Positions 9,357 through 19,007 of a stretch of DNA of 64,000 nt are shown here, one piece after another. This stretch comes from RGIG7213 sp045124505 (GTDB taxonomy: Bacteria; Bacillota; Clostridia; Oscillospirales; CAG-272). Position numbers and translations under genes: made by a program. The first letter of the stretch is position 1. The number at the start of each line of letters is the position of its first letter. Under the pieces are notes generated by a model, which did not search any database, was not told the DNA's origin, and saw only the letters and a list, made by a program, of their open reading frames with translations. Location of the stretch: contig JBGVLZ010000032.1 in NCBI GenBank assembly GCA_045124505.1, forward strand, positions 1 through 64,000, in the 5' to 3' direction.

Positions 9357-10763
9357 ATGACACATCTTGAATATTTTTATGAAATAGCCAAAATCCCCCG
9401 TTCATCGGGTGAAGAAGAAAAAATTGCAGATTATCTTTGCGAATTTGCAAAAAGCCACGGTCTTGAATATTACCGTGACAATGGCAGAAACGTGCTTATA
9501 AACAAGCCTGCATCAAAGGGATATGAAAATGCACCCGCTTTCTGTATACAGGGACATACTGACATGGTATGTGAAAAGGAGCTGGATGTTGAGCACGACT
9601 TCACAAAGGATCCCATCGATGTATACGTTACCGATGACGGAAAGCTGAAAGCACGCGGCACAACACTCGGTGCTGATGACGGTGCAGCGTTGTCAATTAT
9701 GCTGGCACTTCTTGCATCAGATTATGAAATGCCCCGCTTACAGTGTCTTTTCACAGCCGAAGAGGAAACAGGGCTGTTCGGTGCAAGCTCCTTCGATTAC
9801 AGTCTTATCGATGCCGAATATATGATAAACATTGACGGTGAGGAAGAGGACGAAATTCTCGCCTCCTGCGCAGGCGGTCTGCGTGCAAAGCTTAACAAAG
9901 AATATAAGACAGCAGGCACGGGCAGCTGCTATAAGATAACAGTCAACGGCTTGGCAGGCGGTCACTCAGGTTCAGATATTCACAAAAACCGTGCAAATGC
10001 TTCCCTTCTTATATTCAACCTCATTTTAAAGCTTGAAAACTACGGTGTACGCCTTGCATCGTTTGAGGGCGGAAGTAAGGAAAATGCAATAACGCCGTAT
10101 GCTGTGGCAGTTGTTGAATGTGACAAGGAAGCACTTGAAAAAACCGTCAAAGAATTCAAAGAAGAAATTTTCAAAACACTTTGCGAAGAAGACAAAAATC
10201 TCAGCATCACCGTTACAGATGCCGAAAGCATACCTGCTATGTCAGCAGAGGACACAAAAGAACTTGCAACGCTTGCAACCTCTTTAAAAAGCGGTGTTAT
10301 AAGAATGTCCGATGATGTTGAAGGCTTGGTAAGTTCATCCTCCAACCTCGGTGTTGTAAGAGTTGATAGCGGCAAAGCAAGCCTTTGCTATTCGGTACGT
10401 GCCGAGGATGATGAAGAAAAGCAGGCAATTTGGGAAGAATATACAAAAATTGCCGAAAAGTCAGGATTTTCATACGAAAGAGGGCAGGAATACCCCGGAT
10501 GGAAATTCAAAAAAGAATCACGTCTGCGCACGCTTTATGCAGAAGCATATAAAGAGATCAGCGGAAAGGACATAAAAGTAAACGCAATTCACGCAGGACT
10601 TGAATGCGGTATTATTTCAGGTGCGCTCCCGAAGCTTGACATAATTGCAATAGGTCCGCAGATGGAGTATGTGCATACGACCGCTGAAGCCATGCAGATA
10701 GACTCCTTCAACCGTGTATTTGAAACGGTCAAGCTTTGCCTTAAAAAAGCAAAAAGCCTATGA
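9357..10763 (+). CDS. pepD: Aminoacyl-histidine dipeptidase (cytosol non-specific dipeptidase, M20C)
   Basis: A 468-residue zinc dipeptidase that splits Xaa-His and other dipeptides in the cytosol. M20 motifs: GHTDM with H67/D69, GADDG with D107, EEETG with E136/E137, and the GGHSGSDIHKNRAN lid-domain segment near 202 that is typical of PepD. Length is close to the family norm. SD GAAAGGA lies upstream, and the stop overlaps the next start (ATGA). Confidence 0.93.
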   Translation: MTHLEYFYEIAKIPRSSGEEEKIADYLCEFAKSHGLEYYRDNGRNVLINKPASKGYENAPAFCIQGHTDMVCEKELDVEHDFTKDPIDVYVTDDGKLKARGTTLGADDGAALSIMLALLASDYEMPRLQCLFTAEEETGLFGASSFDYSLIDAEYMINIDGEEEDEILASCAGGLRAKLNKEYKTAGTGSCYKITVNGLAGGHSGSDIHKNRANASLLIFNLILKLENYGVRLASFEGGSKENAITPYAVAVVECDKEALEKTVKEFKEEIFKTLCEEDKNLSITVTDAESIPAMSAEDTKELATLATSLKSGVIRMSDDVEGLVSSSSNLGVVRVDSGKASLCYSVRAEDDEEKQAIWEEYTKIAEKSGFSYERGQEYPGWKFKKESRLRTLYAEAYKEISGKDIKVNAIHAGLECGIISGALPKLDIIAIGPQMEYVHTTAEAMQIDSFNRVFETVKLCLKKAKSL

Positions 10764-11647
10764 GCACGCTGTTGAATGAAGATGTTTACAGACGCTTCAA
10801 TGCATTTCTGCTTGAAAAATTAAGCTATATTTTAAACAACGTACCAGATTTTATTTCAGAAGAATTTATAAAAGAGCTGTCGCAGGACGGAAAAATATCG
10901 GAACGTGACATATATGCGGCAATTTTGGCACGTGCGTCGGGACTTGACATTGACAAGATCCCCGCACATCATGAGCTTTATAAAAATTACTTCTTCGACA
11001 CCGTTCATCTGCTTGACAAAGACGAATACCAAAACGATCCGTATTATAAGACGGTGAAATTTCCATCTGTACGAGGAAAAAAATGGTCATTCGGCGAAGC
11101 GTCGTATAAACCGTATGAAATATTTGTGTGCAATGATTTCAGATATATGTCAGACGGACGTGTTATTCCGCAGATAGGATTTTTCGACAGTCATTTTTCA
11201 TACCCTGTTGTGTACGAAAACGGCAGAGAATGGATGACCGTGACACCGAATGAGATGAATACAATGAAAGATCCAATAAAAAAAGCACACGGACGTGTGC
11301 TTACGTATGGGTTGGGGCTTGGTTATTACGCATTCATGGTGTCAAACAAAAGCCAGGTCGAGTCTTTGACCGTCGTGGAACGAGACGAGGAAATAATAAA
11401 GCTTTTCAAAAAGCATCTTTTACCGCAGTTCCCGAACAAAGACAAAATAACCGTTATATTAAGTGATGCATTTGTTTACGCAAAGGAAAAAGCGCCGTGT
11501 GAAAATTTTGATTTTATTTTCACAGACATCTGGCACGATCCGTCAGACGGTGTAATGCTCTACAAAAAAATGAAAGAATATGAGCCCCTCTGCCCCAATT
11601 CCGAATTTGCGTACTGGATAGAGGAAACTATAAAATACTATCTGTAA
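10760..11647 (+). CDS. SAM-dependent methyltransferase / spermidine-synthase-fold protein
   Basis: A 295-residue protein with an N-terminal helical region and a Rossmann methyltransferase-like C-terminal half: VLTYGLGLGYYAFM (motif I, about 180-193), VTVVERDEE (motif II acidic loop), ILSDAF and FDFIFTDIWHDP (motif IV). The order resembles spermidine synthases and class I methyltransferases, but polyamine-binding residues are not evident. It is coupled to pepD. The substrate is unknown. Confidence 0.65.
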   Translation: MSTLLNEDVYRRFNAFLLEKLSYILNNVPDFISEEFIKELSQDGKISERDIYAAILARASGLDIDKIPAHHELYKNYFFDTVHLLDKDEYQNDPYYKTVKFPSVRGKKWSFGEASYKPYEIFVCNDFRYMSDGRVIPQIGFFDSHFSYPVVYENGREWMTVTPNEMNTMKDPIKKAHGRVLTYGLGLGYYAFMVSNKSQVESLTVVERDEEIIKLFKKHLLPQFPNKDKITVILSDAFVYAKEKAPCENFDFIFTDIWHDPSDGVMLYKKMKEYEPLCPNSEFAYWIEETIKYYL

Positions 11648-11657
11648 AATCCCAAAA

Positions 11658-11911
11658 ACGGGTCTGGCTCATTTATGAAAATATATGGTAAACTTTGTAG
11701 GGACGACCATTGGCTGTCTGTATTAAACGCCTTCTCCAGCGGGAGAAGGTGGCAGGCGAAGCCTGACGGATGAGGTGTTATATTAAACAGGCTTGTATTG
11801 TGACGTCGCACTTCGCTTTACGCGCTGATTGCACCCTCCTACAGAAAAAATATCAAAAAAACATATAGGGCGGCAAATTTTGGAAACAATTCCCAAAAAT
11901 GAGCCGACCCC
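11658..11911. repeat. MITE-like element with imperfect terminal inverted repeats
   Basis: No gene. The ends are inverted: GGGTCTGGCTCATTTATG (11660-11677) against AAAAATGAGCCGACCC (11895-11910). Inside, 11730-11779 (a hairpin GCCTTCTCC/GGGAGAAGG followed by a GGATGAGG tract) is related to the core of the repeat at 32063-32202. About 250 bp with inverted ends and no ORF is the form of a non-autonomous element. Confidence 0.6.
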
Positions 11912-11921
11912 TTTTTTGTTT

Positions 11922-12761
11922 TTAAGTTTTAGGATACGCTTTACTCTCTTTTTCGCTGACATACCTGCCGAGTATACCGCCTGCGCATATCATGACGATA
12001 AGACCTAAAATATTATTTAAGATCACAAGGGCATACCGTTCTGCAAAATAAAGATAATGCGAAAACTCTTCAGGCTTACCTGCCGATGCTATTTCCATAA
12101 ATGTTGACACAGTTCCGGCAAGAATATCACACACAAGGCTTACGGAGAAAAAGTGAAGCGACAACTTTAAGTTTGCGCCCGTTTTTCCGAATACCCTTTT
12201 GATAAATCCTTCATTTTCACAGCTCTGTGCAAGCCATACGGTATCTGCTTCTTTTTTCATTTTCTTGACGGTGATATGGGTATACAAAAGAAGCACCGCA
12301 TTTTTTGAAAGCATAAATACCGTCATTATCACAGCTGAAAGAAGCGCAACAAAGCTTCCCTCGTCCGTCACGTCAAATATGACATATCCGTTTGCAATAC
12401 AAGTACATATATATATTGTAAAATACAAAAACGGAACACCGAACATAAGGCACGTTATCCTGCCGATACTTTGTCCTGTACCGTAATAATACACCGACAA
12501 GACGGCTGCCGCATACGAAAAATAAACAGCACATACGGATATGATCGGAATTAAATAAGACAGAAAAATGTCAAGCGCTTTGAGTGTATAGTCACCGCTT
12601 ACATACAGATCATGCAAAAGCGATAACACTCCGTCATTAATAAACGGCACGATAAAAGCGGAAAAAACGAGCGACAGCGTAAGAAGCTTGGAAAATGCAT
12701 ACTCCTTACGTGCCGCCTCTTTATCGTGAAGTATAAAGGGTCTGCGTTTTTTAAAAGCCAT
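11922..12761 (-). CDS. Multi-pass membrane protein of unknown function
   Basis: A 279-residue protein with a basic N-terminus (KKRRPF) and about six hydrophobic helices, starting near residues 28-48, 62-90, 100-122, 133-157, 198-222 and 235-262. No motif I recognise. Four bases separate it from the upstream YdbC-like gene, with which it probably shares a transcript. Confidence 0.6.
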   Translation of the reverse strand: MAFKKRRPFILHDKEAARKEYAFSKLLTLSLVFSAFIVPFINDGVLSLLHDLYVSGDYTLKALDIFLSYLIPIISVCAVYFSYAAAVLSVYYYGTGQSIGRITCLMFGVPFLYFTIYICTCIANGYVIFDVTDEGSFVALLSAVIMTVFMLSKNAVLLLYTHITVKKMKKEADTVWLAQSCENEGFIKRVFGKTGANLKLSLHFFSVSLVCDILAGTVSTFMEIASAGKPEEFSHYLYFAERYALVILNNILGLIVMICAGGILGRYVSEKESKAYPKT

Positions 12762-12765
12762 TTAA

Positions 12766-12987
12766 TTAGATCTCGATAGTATTGAGCAAGTCCTTGAGTC
12801 TTTTAAGCTCATCTGCGGAAAGTGTTATACCCTTGCCCATTTTTTCGTGAGCATCATCCCATGAACGGATGTCGTACTTTGCCTCGTTGCCGTTCCAGCT
12901 TACAAGATTAAGTTCTTTTGCCCAACCGCCCTTTTCATCGGAAATACAGCCGAATTCCTTCTGAATTTCAAATTTAAGCTCTGCCAT
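12766..12987 (-). CDS. YdbC/PC4-family ssDNA-binding protein
   Basis: A 73-residue protein whose pattern (KGGWAKELNLVSWNGNEAKYDIRSWD ... GITLSADELKRLKDLL, split here) matches the YdbC branch of the PC4/p15 transcription-coactivator fold, which forms ssDNA-binding dimers: four beta strands and a C-terminal helix. SD AAGGAGG lies 8 nt upstream of the ATG. Its role in Firmicutes is not settled; the assignment rests on strong overall similarity. Confidence 0.8.
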   Translation of the reverse strand: MAELKFEIQKEFGCISDEKGGWAKELNLVSWNGNEAKYDIRSWDDAHEKMGKGITLSADELKRLKDLLNTIEI

Positions 12988-13143
12988 GGCAAAATCCTCC
13001 TTTATTTTTAATTATAATAAATATGTATACAGTCATCATAACGCAAGATAATTAAGTTAATGTTAATATACAGTAACTTTTTAATATTATTTAATAATAA
13101 TTATAAAATATTTTACCGTAATATATTTTCGACATCAAATGAA

Positions 13144-13172
13144 TTGACAAATTCGGTGTTATATGATAAAAT
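13144..13172 (+). promoter_or_regulatory. Promoter of the TerB/BrxD-like/ahcY operon
   Basis: TTGACA (13144-13149), 17-nt spacer, TAAAAT (13167-13172). SD AAAGGAGAG at 13192-13200. No further promoter or terminator is evident before 20620, so seven genes probably share this transcript. Confidence 0.82.
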
Positions 13173-13204
13173 TGTAAGATACAAAGAATGCAAAGGAGAG
13201 CCCC

Positions 13205-14773
13205 ATGTACGACGATAATGACGATTTCTGGGACATTGAACGGATACTGCCCCCCGAAACAGGCATAAGATTTGACAATGTTGACACGCAAGGGGTTGAG
13301 ATCTCCTTCGGAAACGGTGAAAAGCAGTCGGGAACTCCTATTCCCGAAAGGCGCAAGCGTGCAAAAAGTATTATCGAGAGCTTTGAAAAAAAGACCTCAC
13401 GTTTGCTTTTCTCATACAAGCCCGACATTCCTTTGTTTGAGAATGTCAGTGTATATGCATGGCCCACAAGATATCCGTTTTACGAAAAATTCGTAAGCGA
13501 CGGGGAAAAATATTACCGTGCGACTTATACCGACTGTGTTTATACACCGTTCTTTTCATATATGCCGCAGTATAATCAGCTGACGATAAATCAGCTCAGA
13601 TACTATCTGAAATGGCGGTCAGGACTTCGTCACGGGCACTTTTTAAAGGCTGATTTCAGCTATATCCTACTATTTATTTACGAGCTTTTAAATCTCGAAA
13701 ATGTATCAACTCCCGAAAAAAGGCTGACTGCACTTTGCACGGTGTGGCTTGCCTACAGGGGTATTTATCCAAGACTTGATCCGATGCTTGCGGAATGGGT
13801 ATGCGATTTCTGTTTATTCCACAAGCTTCCGCCTCCGATCGAAAAGCTGTCGGGCATACTGACTGAAATCGCATCAGTTTCAACTCTTAAAGAATTTTAC
13901 TGTCCGGATTTCAACATTTCACTTGAAAAATTCATCTCGGCTTCATCATCCTACAAATACAATAAATCATCGTATTATTTGAGAAACAAGGCAGTTTTCG
14001 ATGAACACGTAATTCCCTCTGCCGTGTATGCTTTATCTATGGCCGATAAAGCGCAGGCGCAGGACGTTACACCGCACAAAACAAAGGTAAGCCGTGATAT
14101 TTACAGCGGTGCTTTGTGTGTAAGCGACGTCAAATGCAGGATAGATATAAAATATTATTCTGTAAGCCGTGAAACGAAATACACTTCCCAACTGACAGCG
14201 CTTGTAAAATACTGCGAAAACGGTGTACGCGCTCACCTCGGCATAAAAAACAGACTCTCATCATCAGGTCTTTCGGATGAACTGAAAGAATTTGCCGACG
14301 AATATTTTGAAAACAATCTTCCGCCTGCATACACATCTGTTGAAAGAAGAAAAAAAGACGAAGACAAAAGATATGCCCTTTACGAAACTGACACATCCGA
14401 ATTCACAACAGACGATGCCTTAAAAATAGAAGAAAATTCGTGGCAGATAACACGTCAGCTCGTACCCGACTGGGAGGAAGAAATAAAAATCGACATTCCC
14501 GAAGAAAAGCCGTCAGAGGAAAGTGCTTCACCCTATACGCTTTTGCTTCTTCATCTTTCTGCGCTACAGCTTGATGTATTGAAGCTGATATGCGACGGAA
14601 AATACAGCGAAGCGGATATGATGTGCAGAAAAAACGGTGCAATACTGTCGGGTATTACCGATGAAATAAACGACATTTCCGTAAATGATACGGATGATAT
14701 AATAATTGAAGAAGGACATATAATAGAAGATTACAAAGAATTGCTTTTTGAAGCGTTTAAAGAAAAGGGGTAA
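13205..14773 (+). CDS. TerB_N/TerB_C domain protein
   Basis: A 522-residue cytoplasmic protein. Residues about 80-290 match TerB_N (VYAWPTRYPFYEKF, YFSYMPQY-like FFSYMPQYNQLTINQLRYY in two parts, then LKADFSYILLFIYELLN). The acidic C-terminal part from about 400 (EENSWQIT, then TLLLLHLSALQLDVLKLI) resembles TerB_C. These domains were described in comparative work on tellurite-resistance/stress systems together with ATPases and helicases. The next gene is such an ATPase, 4 nt away. The biochemical role is unknown. Confidence 0.75.
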   Translation: MYDDNDDFWDIERILPPETGIRFDNVDTQGVEISFGNGEKQSGTPIPERRKRAKSIIESFEKKTSRLLFSYKPDIPLFENVSVYAWPTRYPFYEKFVSDGEKYYRATYTDCVYTPFFSYMPQYNQLTINQLRYYLKWRSGLRHGHFLKADFSYILLFIYELLNLENVSTPEKRLTALCTVWLAYRGIYPRLDPMLAEWVCDFCLFHKLPPPIEKLSGILTEIASVSTLKEFYCPDFNISLEKFISASSSYKYNKSSYYLRNKAVFDEHVIPSAVYALSMADKAQAQDVTPHKTKVSRDIYSGALCVSDVKCRIDIKYYSVSRETKYTSQLTALVKYCENGVRAHLGIKNRLSSSGLSDELKEFADEYFENNLPPAYTSVERRKKDEDKRYALYETDTSEFTTDDALKIEENSWQITRQLVPDWEEEIKIDIPEEKPSEESASPYTLLLLHLSALQLDVLKLICDGKYSEADMMCRKNGAILSGITDEINDISVNDTDDIIIEEGHIIEDYKELLFEAFKEKG

Positions 14774-14777
14774 ACGA

Positions 14778-16103
14778 ATGGATGAAATAAAAATTCCAAA
14801 AAGAATACTGACCTCGCTTATAAACTCTATTTCCGCAGGCGTTGTGCCGAGGGCGGGCGCACCTTTCATCGCAATAGGCAGAGAAGACGAAATAAAGACC
14901 TTTGCATCAGACCTTGAAAACGTTGCCGACGGCGGTGCGGGTATGCGTTTCATCATAGGTAAATACGGTTCGGGTAAAAGCTTTTTAATACAGCTTATGA
15001 GGGGATATGCCCTTGAACAAGGCTTCATCACAGCCGATGCGGACTTATCGCCCGAAAGACGTTTGTGCGGTACAAAAGGTACAGGCCGTGCAACATTCAA
15101 GGAAATAATGAAAAACCTTGCATCGAAGTCAAATCCCGACGGCGGTGCGCTTAACGGAATAATTACAAAATGGTTTTCAAATCTCCAGTATGAAGCCACT
15201 TGCGAAGGATTTATCCCCGACAGCGACAAATTTACGCAAGCAGTAACGGCAAAGGTCGTATCATCTCTGCGTGTGCTTCAGGAAGAAGTCGGAGGATTTG
15301 ATTTTGCCCGTGTGCTTATGAAATATTACAGGGCACAGCATGAGGGTGACGATGAAATGTGCGCTTTGTGTCTGAAGTGGTTCAGAGGAGAATACACCAC
15401 CAAAACGGAAGCCAAAAATTATCTTTCGGTAGGAAGCATCATAGACGATGAAAACTGGTACGATTTTATAAAGCTTTATGCCGTTTTCTTCCGTCTTATA
15501 GGTTATAAAGGCTTTGTTGTATTCATCGACGAATGTGTTAACCTTTACAAAATATCAAACAGAATATCACGTGAAAACAACTACGAAAAAATTCTGTCAA
15601 TGTTCAACGATACGCTTCAGTGTAAGGCTGTCGGGCTTGAGCTGATACTCGGCGGAACGCCTCAGTTTTTAGAGGACTCAAGACGAGGTATATACAGCTA
15701 CGAAGCACTCAGAAGCCGTTTGTTTGACGGAAGATTTGAAAATTCGGGATATAAAAATCTCATAGGTCCCGTGATACGCCTGAAGCGTTTATCCGATGCT
15801 GAGCTGTTTGCGCTTATTGCAAGAATAACACGTCTTCACGGACAGCTTTACGGAATAGAGGAACGCATCACAACAGACGAAATGCGCACGTTTTTAGAGC
15901 TTTGTTTAAAGCGTGCAGGTGCTGATGTTATGATAACCCCGCGTGAAATAATACGTGACTACATCACGCTTTTGAATATTCTTATGCAAAACCCGACAGC
16001 GGATGTTTCATCTATCCTCAAAACAAACGTCATAACGCTGAGTACAGAACAAAAAGAAGAAAAACCGAATACGGACTTCGATCCTGAAGATATTGAATTA
16101 TAA
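14778..16103 (+). CDS. BrxD/DUF2791-like P-loop ATPase
   Basis: A 441-residue ATPase: Walker A GKYGSGKS (61-68), Walker B VVFIDE (247-252), sensor-like LGGTPQFL near 298, an arginine-rich region RRGIYSYEALRSRL and a C-terminal helical domain. The build matches the DUF2791 family, which includes the BREX ATP-binding protein BrxD. The start is the ATG preceded by AAAAGGGG (14763-14770); an ATG 30 nt earlier lies inside the preceding gene and has no SD. It pairs with the TerB_N protein. The SF2 helicase that commonly completes this cluster is absent here. Confidence 0.75.
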   Translation: MDEIKIPKRILTSLINSISAGVVPRAGAPFIAIGREDEIKTFASDLENVADGGAGMRFIIGKYGSGKSFLIQLMRGYALEQGFITADADLSPERRLCGTKGTGRATFKEIMKNLASKSNPDGGALNGIITKWFSNLQYEATCEGFIPDSDKFTQAVTAKVVSSLRVLQEEVGGFDFARVLMKYYRAQHEGDDEMCALCLKWFRGEYTTKTEAKNYLSVGSIIDDENWYDFIKLYAVFFRLIGYKGFVVFIDECVNLYKISNRISRENNYEKILSMFNDTLQCKAVGLELILGGTPQFLEDSRRGIYSYEALRSRLFDGRFENSGYKNLIGPVIRLKRLSDAELFALIARITRLHGQLYGIEERITTDEMRTFLELCLKRAGADVMITPREIIRDYITLLNILMQNPTADVSSILKTNVITLSTEQKEEKPNTDFDPEDIEL

Positions 16104-16114
16104 GGAGAATTAAA

Positions 16115-17350
16115 ATGAGTGATATCAAAGATATAAATTTATATAAATCGGGTAACGACAAAATTGATTGGGTGTCGTCATATATGCCCGTGCTTAATCT
16201 TATCAAGGCAGATTTTGAAAAGAACAAGCCGTTTGCGGGAATGCGCATTTCAATGTCTATACACCTTGAGGCAAAAACGGCTTACCTTGCAAAAACACTC
16301 CGTGCAGGCGGTGCTGAGGTATTTGTAACAGGCTGTAATCCCCTTTCAACGCAGGACGATGTTGCCGCCGCACTTGCACACGACGGTTTTGAAGTCAATG
16401 CGATTCACGGAATAGATATGGCAGGATATGAAAAGCATCTTGAAAAAACGCTTTCATTCTGTCCGCATCTCATCATCGATGACGGCGGCGACTTTATAAA
16501 TCTGCTTCACGGAAAATGCCGTGATTACGGTAAAAATCTTATCGGCGGATGTGAGGAAACAACGACGGGTATACACCGTCTTAAGTCACGTGAGGCAAGA
16601 GGTGAGCTTGATTACGTTATGATAAACGTAAACGATGCCGACTGTAAGCACCTTTTCGACAACCGCTACGGCACAGGACAGTCAACGCTTGACGGTATAA
16701 TGAACACAACAAATCTTATGATAGCAGGCAAAACTGTCGTTGTAGCTGGCTACGGCTGGTGCGGTAAGGGCTTTGCAATGAGGGCCAAGGGCATGGGCGC
16801 AGTTGTGATAGTAACCGAAATTGACCCTGTAAAAGCACTTGAAGCCACAATGGACGGCTTCATTGTTATGCCTATGGAAAAGGCAGCTCCCCTCGGCGAT
16901 CTCTTTGTAACACTTACAGGCTGCCGTGACGTTATAAGACGTGAGCATTTAGAGGTTATGAAAGACGGTGTTCTTCTTGCAAATTCAGGACACTTCGACG
17001 TTGAAATCGACAAAATAGCTCTTGCTTCAATGGCAAAGCGTATGTGGGAAAGAAAGCCCAATATCATGGGATATGAGCTTGCCGACGGCAGAATTTTAAA
17101 TCTGCTTGCCGAAGGACGTCTTGTAAATCTTGCCGCAGGTAACGGACACCCTGCTGAAATTATGGATATGTCATTCGCAATTCAGTCAAAGGGACTTGAA
17201 TACCTTGCGAAAAACGGCAAAAATATGGAAAAGAAGCTTTACAGCGTTCCGACAGAAATAGATACATATGTTGCAAAAGCAAAGCTTAAAGCCGGTAATA
17301 TAAGCATCGATACGCTTTCCGAAGAACAGGAAAAATATCTTAACGCATAA
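16115..17350 (+). CDS. ahcY: Adenosylhomocysteinase
   Basis: A 411-residue NAD-dependent enzyme cleaving S-adenosylhomocysteine to homocysteine and adenosine, completing the methyl cycle. Visible motifs: HLEAKTA (50-56), the CEETTTG segment (146-152), NDAD near 173, the Rossmann motif AGYGWCGKG (211-219) and the HPAEIMD C-terminal segment. The length suits the shorter bacterial/archaeal form. SD AAGGAG; 12 nt after the BrxD-like ATPase and 10 nt before coaW. Confidence 0.95.
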   Translation: MSDIKDINLYKSGNDKIDWVSSYMPVLNLIKADFEKNKPFAGMRISMSIHLEAKTAYLAKTLRAGGAEVFVTGCNPLSTQDDVAAALAHDGFEVNAIHGIDMAGYEKHLEKTLSFCPHLIIDDGGDFINLLHGKCRDYGKNLIGGCEETTTGIHRLKSREARGELDYVMINVNDADCKHLFDNRYGTGQSTLDGIMNTTNLMIAGKTVVVAGYGWCGKGFAMRAKGMGAVVIVTEIDPVKALEATMDGFIVMPMEKAAPLGDLFVTLTGCRDVIRREHLEVMKDGVLLANSGHFDVEIDKIALASMAKRMWERKPNIMGYELADGRILNLLAEGRLVNLAAGNGHPAEIMDMSFAIQSKGLEYLAKNGKNMEKKLYSVPTEIDTYVAKAKLKAGNISIDTLSEEQEKYLNA

Positions 17351-17359
17351 GGAGTAGTT

Positions 17360-18193
17360 ATGAAAGCTGTTATAGGAATAGATGTGGGCGGAAGTACCAC
17401 TAAAATCGTCGGCTTTGATGAAAATAAAAATCTTATAGCGCCTATGTGCGTGAAAGCAACCGACCCGATAACGTCTGTTTACGGTGCATTCGGTAAATTT
17501 ACACAGACAAATTCGCTTGAGCTTTCGGACGTTTCAAGGGTAATGATAACAGGTGTCGGCTCGTCATATCTTTCAAAACCGATCTACGGTCTTGAATGCT
17601 GTCACGTGCCCGAATTTGAAAGCGTTGGGCTCGGCGGACTGTACCTGTCGGGACTTGATAACGCCATAATCGTAAGTATGGGCACAGGTACGTCGATAAC
17701 GCACGCAACCATAAAAGACGGTAAATATGCCTTCAATTATCTCGGCGGTACAGGTGTCGGCGGCGGTACGCTTTTAGGTCTTGCAAAGCAGATGCTCGGT
17801 GTCGGCAGCATTGAATCTGTCGTTATGCTTGCCAATGAGGGAAATATTGAAAATATTGACCTTCGCATAAAGGATATGACAGAGAAAAATATAGGTCTTG
17901 CAGAGAATTTGACGGCATCAAACTTCGGAAAACTGAGCGACCTTGCGACAAAAGGCGACATCGCACTCGGTCTTATCAACCTTGTATTTGAAACAGCAGG
18001 AATGATGAGCATTTTTGCCGCACGCACAAACGGTATCCGTGACATAGTGCTGACAGGACATATGACAAGAATTCCGCAAGGCACAAAAATATTCCCTGCC
18101 CTTTCGGAGCTTTTTGATGTTAATTTCATAATCCCCGAAAACTCTGAATACGGTACGGTAATCGGCACAGCACTTTTGGACGGTAAAAGATAA
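17360..18193 (+). CDS. coaW: Type II pantothenate kinase
   Basis: A 277-residue ASKHA-fold kinase making 4'-phosphopantothenate, the first step of CoA synthesis. GIDVGGSTTKIVGFD (5-19) is the phosphate-1 motif, SMGTGTS near 109 the phosphate-2 region, and GGTGVGGGTL near 130 and VLTGH near 230 the adenosine-binding loops. This matches the staphylococcal/eukaryotic type II family and not CoaA or CoaX. SD AAGGAG; the stop shares a base with the next ATG (TAATG). Confidence 0.9.
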   Translation: MKAVIGIDVGGSTTKIVGFDENKNLIAPMCVKATDPITSVYGAFGKFTQTNSLELSDVSRVMITGVGSSYLSKPIYGLECCHVPEFESVGLGGLYLSGLDNAIIVSMGTGTSITHATIKDGKYAFNYLGGTGVGGGTLLGLAKQMLGVGSIESVVMLANEGNIENIDLRIKDMTEKNIGLAENLTASNFGKLSDLATKGDIALGLINLVFETAGMMSIFAARTNGIRDIVLTGHMTRIPQGTKIFPALSELFDVNFIIPENSEYGTVIGTALLDGKR

Positions 18194-18990
18194 TGAACGA
18201 AATACTGAAAAACAAAAAACTCTACATATTTGACATGGACGGTACGGTTTATCTTGAAGATTCCGTTTTTCCGTTTGCCGTCGATTTTATAAACAAGCTC
18301 CGTAATTCGGGACGTCGCATACTGTTTTTTACAAATAATGCATCAAAAAACATTTCGGTTTATTTTGACAAGCTGAATAAAATGGGCTTCGGTGTGTCAC
18401 GAGAGGAGATCATGTCCTCCGCTGACGTTTGCACGGAATTTCTGAATAAATACAGAAAAAATAAAACCGTATATCTGCTCGGCACTCCTGCGCTTGAAGA
18501 ACATTTTGTAAGCCACAATATACCTCTTGTTACCGATGAACAGCCCGATATCACCGTGGTGAGCTTTGATACAACACTTACATATGAAAAGCTGAAAAAT
18601 GCATGCACATACATAAGAAACGGTGCAGAATTTCTTTCAACGCATCCCGATTTCAACTGTCCCGTAAAGGACGGATATATTCCCGACAGCGGTGCAATAT
18701 GTGCGGCGGTAACATCATCAACGGGTGTAAATCCCCGATACTTCGGCAAGCCTTATCCCGAAACTGCCGATATGATATGCGAAATAACGGGCGTTGACAG
18801 ATCTGATATGTGCATATTCGGCGACAGACTTTACACCGACATCGCACTCGGGAAGTCAAACGGAATTACAGCAACTCTTGTGCTTACGGGCGAGGCAACG
18901 CTTAACGACGTTGAAAATGCCCCCGAAGAATCAAAACCTGATTTTATATATCCCTCGCTCGCTGAGGTAGATAAAGAAATATTTGATTGA
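18193..18990 (+). CDS. HAD-IIA family phosphatase (NagD-like)
   Basis: A 265-residue haloacid-dehalogenase phosphatase. Motif I DMDGTVY with D14 and D16, motif II FFTNNAS near 45, a class IIA cap in the middle (about 80-185), then the K of GKPYPETA and motif III FGDRLYTDI near 215. NagD-type enzymes remove phosphate from small metabolites or glycerol-3-phosphate-like compounds. Translationally coupled to coaW. Confidence 0.88.
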   Translation: MNEILKNKKLYIFDMDGTVYLEDSVFPFAVDFINKLRNSGRRILFFTNNASKNISVYFDKLNKMGFGVSREEIMSSADVCTEFLNKYRKNKTVYLLGTPALEEHFVSHNIPLVTDEQPDITVVSFDTTLTYEKLKNACTYIRNGAEFLSTHPDFNCPVKDGYIPDSGAICAAVTSSTGVNPRYFGKPYPETADMICEITGVDRSDMCIFGDRLYTDIALGKSNGITATLVLTGEATLNDVENAPEESKPDFIYPSLAEVDKEIFD

Positions 18991-19007
18991 GAAAGGAATA
19001 CAAAAAA

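Noticed and set aside
13205..16103. A complete BREX or Ter defence system
   Set aside because: Only a TerB_N/TerB_C protein and a BrxD-like ATPase are present; no BrxC, PglX, PglZ, BrxA/B/L, helicase or TerC/D/E genes are in the window.
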